Source of the DNA: Accumulibacter sp.
GTDB lineage: Bacteria > Pseudomonadota > Gammaproteobacteria > Burkholderiales > Rhodocyclaceae
Length of the DNA: 8,894 nt
Assembly (NCBI GenBank): GCA_031276375.1
Contig: JAISNE010000196.1
Coordinates: forward strand, 1-8,894
Reading direction: 5' to 3'
Position numbers and translations under genes: made by a program. The notes beneath the pieces are model-generated. The model ran no database searches, was not told where the DNA came from, and worked only from the letters and a program-made list of their open reading frames with translations. Below, piece after piece: positions 1-4,095 of the stretch (its first letter is position 1; each line of letters starts with the position of its first letter).

Positions 1-234
1 GCGGGAATGACAATTGCGGGCGAGCATGACGGCCTTGTCGTGTGACGTCAAGTTGCAGTCAAACCATCGTGATACGAAAAAAATGACTGAAATCTTGACA
101 CATCAGACTGGAATATTGACGGCCTATTGAGCGCAACTTGGTATCACCCGATAGGTGAGCCGATGAAAAAGAAAGAAACTTTGCCATCCGCTGGCTTCCA
201 TCAAAAAACGAATGGCCAACTGCGGTTTCTAGGT
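1..234. other. Left-edge non-coding stretch, no recognised gene
   Basis: I see no supported gene here. The stretch lies downstream of hicB and is more AT-rich than the rest of the window. It contains a 9-mer direct repeat, TGACGGCCT, at 27-35 and 117-125, and an inverted repeat TCACC-N5-GGTGA at 144-158. A TTGACA hexamer lies at 95-100 but no credible -10 box follows at the right distance. A Shine-Dalgarno-like AGGTGA at 153-158 precedes an ATG at 163, but the frame it opens runs antisense through hicB and resembles nothing I know. No convincing terminator for hicAB is visible: the six-T run on the minus strand (203-208) has no stem in front of it. Confidence 0.5.
144..158. repeat. Small inverted repeat TCACC-N5-GGTGA
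   Basis: A perfect 5-bp inverted repeat with a 5-nt centre (CGATA). It lies just before the start-like ATG at 163, and its right arm overlaps the Shine-Dalgarno-like AGGTGA. It could be an operator remnant or chance; nothing else in the sequence decides this. Confidence 0.3.
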
Positions 235-660
235 TCAAACGACGCTCACATCAACGCGCCGGCCCAGGGTACGCAACACAGCTTCCAGGCGGCTGGCCTT
301 TGTCTGGTGTTTCGGGTCCAGCACCCGCCGGATTTCCTTTTCATCCACGTTCAGTCGATGCGCGAGTTCCGAACGGCTGATCTTCGCGTCACGCAACGCC
401 AGGCAGACCGCCAGTTTCAGCGCGGTGCCCACCGGCGGCGCAACCAGGTATTCACCCTTGCGAGCGCGGCTGGCCGGCGGGATATCCTCATCATCTTCGA
501 TACGGCCCTGCAAGGCTTCGTCCAGGGCATCGACGGCTTCGTCCAGTGCCTCTTGCAAAGTATTGCCCTGGGTAATGGCTTCCGGCACGTCACGGCATGT
601 CACCACGAAACCGCCTTCGGAGGCTGGTTCGAGATGGACAGGATAGGTAAAACTCCGCAT
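235..660 (-). CDS. hicB: HicB family antitoxin with C-terminal HTH domain
   Basis: Antitoxin of a type II toxin-antitoxin pair, 141 residues. By family knowledge HicB binds and neutralises the HicA mRNA interferase and represses its own operon. Residues about 4-50 match the HicB partial RNase H-like fold: the FTYPVHLEP strand, EGGFVVTCRDVPEA, then the amphipathic TLQEALDEAVDALDEAL helix. A charged linker (about 52-70, EDDED) leads to a Cro/XRE-like helix-turn-helix at about 80-135, with SRSELAHRLNVDEKEIRRVL as the likely turn and recognition helices. This is the longer HicB class with its own DNA-binding domain. The ATG at 660 is chosen because AGGAGAT (665-671) precedes it at ideal spacing and overlaps the hicA stop. 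The gene starts 9 nt after hicA, so the two are co-transcribed and probably translationally coupled. I see no truncation or frameshift. Confidence 0.93.
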   Translation of the reverse strand: MRSFTYPVHLEPASEGGFVVTCRDVPEAITQGNTLQEALDEAVDALDEALQGRIEDDEDIPPASRARKGEYLVAPPVGTALKLAVCLALRDAKISRSELAHRLNVDEKEIRRVLDPKHQTKASRLEAVLRTLGRRVDVSVV

Positions 661-664
661 GGAT

Positions 665-671
665 ATCTCCT
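665..671 (-). promoter_or_regulatory. hicB ribosome binding site overlapping the hicA stop
   Basis: The minus strand reads AGGAGAT, 4 nt before the hicB ATG (6 nt from AGGAG). Its first two bases belong to the hicA stop codon TAG (672-670). Ribosomes ending hicA would sit on the hicB initiation site. The antitoxin therefore has a strong site while the toxin has none. Confidence 0.7.
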
Positions 672-879
672 AGAATTCGTTTTTGCCGATGCCAAGCTGG
701 TCGAGCATTGCGTACAGTGTGCCCGTCTTGAGTTCGTCCTTGGGGTTGCGGATAACGGTTTTCTCGCCGAAGTACAAGGTTTCGTGGCTGCCCTTGCCGC
801 GTTTTCTGTCTCCCCGACATTCCACGCCGCGTTTTTTCGCCAGATTCGATACCTTTTTGATGAATTCGTTTCCGCGCAT
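670..879 (-). CDS. hicA: HicA family toxin (mRNA interferase)
   Basis: Toxin of the pair, 69 residues, typical HicA length (about 60-85). HicA folds as a double-stranded-RNA-binding-like domain and cleaves mRNA using one catalytic histidine. Here the hallmark is GKGSHETLYF, with the candidate catalytic His at residue 32. The rest of the pattern fits: an N-terminal helix (NEFIKKVSNLAKKRGVE), central strands, then an NPKDELKTGTLYAMLDQLGI segment equivalent to the KKGTL..ILKQ.GI ending of many HicA proteins. The ATG at 879 is preferred because MRGNEFIKK resembles usual HicA starts. An in-frame ATG at 888 would add three residues (MAS). Neither has a Shine-Dalgarno sequence. The gene is more AT-rich than the large operon upstream, consistent with separate acquisition. 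It probably encodes an active toxin, since no key residue is missing. Confidence 0.92.
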   Translation of the reverse strand: MRGNEFIKKVSNLAKKRGVECRGDRKRGKGSHETLYFGEKTVIRNPKDELKTGTLYAMLDQLGIGKNEF

Positions 880-886
880 GGAGGCC

Positions 887-915
887 ATTGTCGGACAAAA
901 TTGTCCGGTACTCAA
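887..915 (-). promoter_or_regulatory. Candidate sigma70 promoter of hicAB
   Basis: On the minus strand TTGAGT (915-910) and GACAAT (892-887) are separated by 17 bp. Each matches its consensus hexamer at 4 of 6 positions. This places +1 at about 880-879, on or next to the hicA ATG, so the message would be leaderless or nearly so. That agrees with the lack of a Shine-Dalgarno before hicA. The call is inference from spacing and moderate matches. Confidence 0.45.
892..907. promoter_or_regulatory. Palindromic operator candidate of hicAB
   Basis: CGGACAAAATTGTCCG is a perfect 7-bp inverted repeat (CGGACAA / TTGTCCG) around a 2-bp centre. It lies between the candidate -35 and -10 boxes, touching the latter, and ends 13 bp before the hicA ATG. 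HicB proteins with DNA-binding domains autorepress by binding such palindromes, so this is the natural binding site for the HicB HTH. A related core ACAAAATTG recurs at 923-931, 28 bp upstream, and may be a second weaker site. Confidence 0.6.
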
Positions 916-919
916 GTGG

Positions 920-934
920 CGAACAAAATTGACG
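920..934. promoter_or_regulatory. Possible second, degenerate HicB site
   Basis: CGAACAAAATTGACG shares the nine-base core ACAAAATTG and flanking bases with the palindrome at 892-907 but has lost symmetry. It lies just upstream of the candidate -35. The 28-bp offset is a little under three helical turns. It may be an auxiliary operator, or chance similarity. Confidence 0.3.
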
Positions 935-979
935 CTCAGGGCGTTGACGCCATCCACGTTGGGATAAAAGAAATGGAGC

Positions 980-1018
980 GCGGGCGTCCCGCCCGCAATG
1001 CGAGCCGCAGGCTCGCGT
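980..1018. repeat. REP-like element: two adjacent perfect hairpins
   Basis: Hairpin one is GCGGGCG-TCC-CGCCCGC (980-996). Hairpin two is GCGAGCC-GCA-GGCTCGC (1000-1016), extendable by a T-G and an A-T pair to 998-1018. Both stems are perfect 7-bp with 3-nt loops and are 3 nt apart. Paired short GC-rich hairpins between genes are typical of REP/BIME elements mobilised by REP-associated (RAYT) transposases, and similar GCGGGCGTCCCGCCCGC motifs recur in many GC-rich genomes. No transposase lies in the window, so mobility is inferred. Here they may also stabilise the 3' end of the oxidoreductase mRNA. Confidence 0.65.
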
Positions 1019-1026
1019 ACAACGAA

Positions 1027-1046
1027 CGACGGCAAGGACGCCGTCG
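1027..1046. repeat. Third intergenic hairpin
   Basis: CGACGGC-AAGGAC-GCCGTCG gives a perfect 7-bp stem with a 6-nt loop, 8 bp after the REP-like pair. A longer-range pairing is also possible between AACGACG (1025-1031) and CGTCGTT (1069-1075), which would enclose or compete with this stem. It may belong to the same repeat unit. No T-run follows on either strand. Confidence 0.5.
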
Positions 1047-1105
1047 CGCCCAGGACGGGGCGGCCCGGCGTCGTTGCGAGCGTCTGGTTCATTGCCGCGG
1101 CTGTT

Positions 1106-1227
1106 CAGAGGACGGAGGGCAGAAGACAGAAGACAGAAGACAGTCAGTCACCGGCGCTTCGCGCCGCAAATATTACTGATCCCTGACTCCTGACTCCTGA
1201 CTCCTGATCCCTGATCCCTGTCCTCTG
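1106..1227. repeat. Inverted arrays of CAG-type 7-bp repeats around a GC hairpin
   Basis: The left array reads on the plus strand as heptads CAGAGGA, CGGAGGG, then CAGAAGA three times (1106-1140), ending in CAGTCAGTCA. The right array reads on the minus strand, from 1227 down, as CAGAGGA, CAGGGAT twice, CAGGAGT three times, CAGGGAT, CAG (to about 1176). Both begin with the same CAGAGGA unit and point toward each other. Between them lies a perfect hairpin, CGGCGC-TTC-GCGCCG (1152-1166). It resembles a small non-coding palindromic repeat element with slippage-prone heptads. There are no spacers, so it is not a CRISPR. It lies directly downstream of the large operon. Confidence 0.7.
1152..1166. 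repeat. Central hairpin of the heptad-array element
   Basis: A perfect 6-bp stem CGGCGC/GCGCCG with a TTC loop (GAA on the minus strand). It is the first strong stem after the oxidoreductase stop at 1246, about 80 nt downstream. No U-tract follows on the minus strand (GTGACTGACTG), so it does not qualify as an intrinsic terminator by itself. Confidence 0.5.
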
Positions 1228-1245
1228 TATTGCCGCCCGCTTGCC

Positions 1246-4095
1246 TTACAACCCGCGCCTCGCCTTGCTCGCCGCTTCCTGCGCCTTGAACAGGTTGAAT
1301 CTCGGCAGGAACTTGTCCCAGTCGATGATATGCCCGTCGATTTCCGGCCCGTCGATGCAGGCGTGTTTGCGCACCAGTTTGCCGTCGAGCTTGACCGGCA
1401 CCATGCAGGCTCCGCACATGCCGGTGGCGTCGACCATGATCGAGTTGAGGCTGGCGACGGTTTTCACGCCGTAGGGCCGGGTCAGGTCGCAGACCGCGCG
1501 CATCATCAGCGGCGGGCCGATGGTGACGACTTCGGCGATCCGGCGGTCCTTGCTTTTCTTGTCGTTCTTGAGCATTTCTTCGAGCGGCATGGAGACGAAG
1601 CCCTTGAGGCCGAAGCTGCCGTCGTTGCTGGTGTAGATCACGTCGAGCCGGTCGCCGAATTCGGCTTGCAGCTTGCCGACGCGCTCGGTTTCCCGTGTCC
1701 AGAACAATAGGTCGGCGCTGCGGAAGCCGGCGATCAGGGTGACGTGGTTGCCCAGGCGCAGATGCTCGCGGGCGATCGGATAGACCGGCGGCAGGCCGAC
1801 ACCGCCGGCGGTGAATACCACGGTCTCCTCTTTCGCGTCGTAGCGGTGCAGTTCGCTCGGCCGGCCCAGCGGCCCGGCGATGCCGGTGAAGGCGTCGCCG
1901 ACTTTCATCCGGTTGATTTCGATGCTGCTGCTGCCCATGCCCTGTACGACGAGGCAGATGGCGCCGGCCTTGGCGTCCCAGTCGGCGAGGGTGAGCGGGA
2001 TCAGTTCTCCTTTCGGCCAGGCGAGGACGCGCACGAATTGCCCGGCCCGCGCGGCGCGGGCGATCATCGGCGCGTGCACGATCAATTCGACGATGCCCGG
2101 CGTCAGTTCGATTCTTTCCAGGATGGTTTGCGGCGAGGCGGCGAGTTGCGAATAATGGCCGGCTTGCCCGACCATGCGCCGGATTTCTCCGGAGGCGATG
2201 TCGATGTCGCCGACGATTTCGCGCGCCGCCGCCTGACCGTCGCCGGCCGCGCGGATCGCCGTCGAGCCGCCGCGCGCCGCGTCGCCGCCGGAATAGATGC
2301 GCTCGAGCGAGGTTTGCATCGAACCCTTGACGCCCAGGTCGATGCTGCCCTTGCGGGTCGTTTTCAGGCTCGGTTCCGAATCCCTGATGATCGGGTTGGG
2401 GTCGTTGCCGAGCGCCATGATGACCAGGTCGGCCTTCATCAGTTCGGTCTGGCCGGTGGCGACCGGGCTGCGCCGTCCGGAGGCGTCAGGCTCGCCGAGC
2501 GCCATTACTTCGAGCACGGCGCCGCCAACGAAGTGCGTCTTGTCGTCGCCGACGAACTCGCACGGTGAACGCAGGACTTTCAGGGCGATGCCTTCTTCGA
2601 GCGCGTGATGCAGTTCTTCGACGCGCGCCGGCATTTCGCTGCGCGTGCGGCGGTAGACGATGGTCACGTTGCCGCCCAGGCGCCGCGCCGTGCGCGCCGC
2701 GTCCATCGCGGTGTTGCCGCCGCCGATGATGATGACGTCCTTGCCGCGGGTTTCCGGCAAGGGCGTTTCGTAATCGTCGGAGAGGCCCTGCATCAGGTTC
2801 ACGCGGGTCAGGAATTCGTTGGCCGACATGACGTTGAGCAGGTGTTCGCCCGGCACGTTGAGGAAGCGCGGCAGGCCGGCGCCGGAGCCGACGAAGATTT
2901 TCCAGAAGCCGGCGTTCTTGAGTTCCTGCAAGGTCGCCGTCTTGCCGACGACGAAGTTGTTGACGAAGCGTCCGCCCAGGAGCTTGATCTTGCCGACCAC
3001 GTCGTCGATCAGTTCGTTGGGCAGGCGGAACTCGGGAATGCCGTAGCGCAGCACGCCGCCGAGCGCGTGGAAGGCTTCGAAGATGGTGACCGGGAAGCCT
3101 TCGGCGGCCAGCAGGTAGGCGTTGATGAGGCCGGCCGGACCGGAGCCGACGACGGCGATCGGCGGCTTTTCGGCCGTTTCCCACGGGTCGGGGAAGCCGG
3201 CGACGCGGCGCGCGAAGCCGTCCGGATCGACGATCTTCTGGCGCTGCGGCAGGAACCATTCGACCTGGCCGATTTCGATCGGCTGCTTGGCGTGCGCGCA
3301 GACGCCCTGGCACTGCAACTCCTGCGGACAGACGCGGCCGGTGACGTTGGGCAGCGGGTTGATGTTCTCGATCAGTTCCATCGCTTCGCGGAAACGCCCG
3401 TTGCCGAGCAGTTCGAGCGCCCGCGGGATGTGAATCTTGACCGGGCAGCCGCCCTTCGGCTCAGGTTTGCCTTCGACGCACACGCCGACTTCGCAGGGCT
3501 TTTCCTCGCACTGCTTGTCGCGCAGCACTTCGAGCCAGACGATGAGGTCGACTTCGCGCGTCGAATAGCCCAGATTCATGTAGCCGAGGTAGCCCTGGTT
3601 GACCAGCCCGAAATCGACCGAGCGTTCCTCGGGCGAGCGGATGTACGGCGGAATGTGGCTTTCCGCCGGCCAGTTCTCCGACAGGCCCTTGAACATCGGG
3701 TAGCGCTCCGAGAGGTGCTTGTCCAGCGCCTTGATGAACTTGCGTTTCAGCCCCAGCGGCACGCCCCAGACGAAACGCATGAGCACGCGGCTCATGTCGT
3801 CGTCGCGCAGCAGCGCTTCCCAGAAGGCGTGGATGAATTCGGCGGAAAGCTCCTCCTGCCGGAATTCGGCGGCGACTGCCGCGGCGCCGTCGGAAATGAA
3901 CATCTCGCGGAACGCCTGCGGATCGCTGAGCAGGCGGCGGCGCAAGAGTTCCAGCTGCCGGTTGAACGTCTCGACGGCGGCTGTCTGTTCCAGGGCCTCG
4001 ACCTGCGAGCGCGTGCTGGCCAGCGCGTGACTGGCGGCAAGGTAGTGTTGCAGGTCGTCCTGGTGGAATTGTCGGCTCGATCCGGTGGCGCTCAT
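1246..4095 (-). CDS. NfnB-NfnA fusion: bifurcating NAD(P)/ferredoxin oxidoreductase with novel N-terminal extension
   Basis: A 949-residue flavo-iron-sulfur protein fusing both subunits of an NfnAB-type transhydrogenase. NfnAB reversibly couples NADH plus reduced ferredoxin to reduction of two NADP+. Residues 1-195 are helical, cysteine-free and unrecognised. Residues 196-310 are the GltD-type [4Fe-4S] domain (C196, C201, C206, C217; then CPQELQCQGVC with C256, C262, C266). Residues 311-650 are the FAD/NADP module: GSGPAG at 317-322, GGGNTAMDAAR at 458-468, YRRTRSEMPAR at 481-491, and FAD-closing GGDAARGG at 603-610. Residues 654-949 are the PyrK/NfnA-like module: flavin-binding IPLTLADWD at 699-707, GGVGLPPVYPIAR at 764-776, and a [2Fe-2S] motif with C894, C897, C913. 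D889 sits where NfnA uses an unusual Asp ligand. NfnB plus NfnA usually totals about 745 residues, so roughly 200 are extra. The ATG overlaps the upstream stop (ATGA) behind GGAGAT. Physiological direction and acceptor (NAD+ or NADP+) are inference. Confidence 0.9.
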   Translation of the reverse strand: MSATGSSRQFHQDDLQHYLAASHALASTRSQVEALEQTAAVETFNRQLELLRRRLLSDPQAFREMFISDGAAAVAAEFRQEELSAEFIHAFWEALLRDDDMSRVLMRFVWGVPLGLKRKFIKALDKHLSERYPMFKGLSENWPAESHIPPYIRSPEERSVDFGLVNQGYLGYMNLGYSTREVDLIVWLEVLRDKQCEEKPCEVGVCVEGKPEPKGGCPVKIHIPRALELLGNGRFREAMELIENINPLPNVTGRVCPQELQCQGVCAHAKQPIEIGQVEWFLPQRQKIVDPDGFARRVAGFPDPWETAEKPPIAVVGSGPAGLINAYLLAAEGFPVTIFEAFHALGGVLRYGIPEFRLPNELIDDVVGKIKLLGGRFVNNFVVGKTATLQELKNAGFWKIFVGSGAGLPRFLNVPGEHLLNVMSANEFLTRVNLMQGLSDDYETPLPETRGKDVIIIGGGNTAMDAARTARRLGGNVTIVYRRTRSEMPARVEELHHALEEGIALKVLRSPCEFVGDDKTHFVGGAVLEVMALGEPDASGRRSPVATGQTELMKADLVIMALGNDPNPIIRDSEPSLKTTRKGSIDLGVKGSMQTSLERIYSGGDAARGGSTAIRAAGDGQAAAREIVGDIDIASGEIRRMVGQAGHYSQLAASPQTILERIELTPGIVELIVHAPMIARAARAGQFVRVLAWPKGELIPLTLADWDAKAGAICLVVQGMGSSSIEINRMKVGDAFTGIAGPLGRPSELHRYDAKEETVVFTAGGVGLPPVYPIAREHLRLGNHVTLIAGFRSADLLFWTRETERVGKLQAEFGDRLDVIYTSNDGSFGLKGFVSMPLEEMLKNDKKSKDRRIAEVVTIGPPLMMRAVCDLTRPYGVKTVASLNSIMVDATGMCGACMVPVKLDGKLVRKHACIDGPEIDGHIIDWDKFLPRFNLFKAQEAASKARRGL
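4092..4095 (-). promoter_or_regulatory. ATGA stop/start overlap coupling the two oxidoreductase genes
   Basis: The upstream gene's TGA (4094-4092) overlaps the downstream ATG (4095-4093). This is the classic 4-nt overlap of translationally coupled genes and implies matched synthesis of the two proteins, as expected for partners in one complex or electron-transfer chain. Confidence 0.85.

Larger units (their letters stand above)
880..1245. other. Repeat-rich intergenic region between the oxidoreductase operon and hicAB
   Basis: No gene is supported in these 366 bp. The stretch holds, from low to high coordinates, the hicAB promoter/operator, a two-hairpin REP-like element, a third hairpin, and an inverted pair of 7-bp repeat arrays around a central hairpin. 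On the minus strand it forms the 3' untranslated region of the large operon. None of the hairpins is followed by a T-run, so no classical intrinsic terminator is present for that operon. Short open frames here are low-complexity translations of the repeats. Confidence 0.7.

Noticed and set aside
95..100. TTGACA as the -35 of a plus-strand promoter
   Set aside because: The hexamer is perfect, but at 16-18 bp spacing there is only GACGGC-like sequence and no acceptable -10.
203..208. Six-T run (minus strand) as a hicAB terminator
   Set aside because: No stable stem-loop can be drawn immediately before it.
886..888. ATG at 888 as the hicA start
   Set aside because: In frame and possible, but it overlaps the candidate -10 box, has no Shine-Dalgarno and adds MAS before a typical HicA N-terminus. 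The ATG at 879 is preferred.
127..1179. 350-codon open frame on the plus strand
   Set aside because: It runs antisense through hicB, hicA, their operator and the repeat region, and its product has no family features. Only its first 108 bases are outside hicAB.
1106..1227. Repeat arrays considered as a CRISPR
   Set aside because: The units are 7 bp and directly tandem, with no unique spacers and no cas genes nearby.
1744..2568. 274-codon plus-strand frame
   Set aside because: Antisense shadow of the FAD/NADP module; Arg/Ala/Asp-rich, with no motifs.
2486..3313. 275-codon minus-strand frame inside the Nfn fusion
   Set aside because: Same strand but a different frame from the real gene. The product is almost all Arg, Ala, Gly and Pro.
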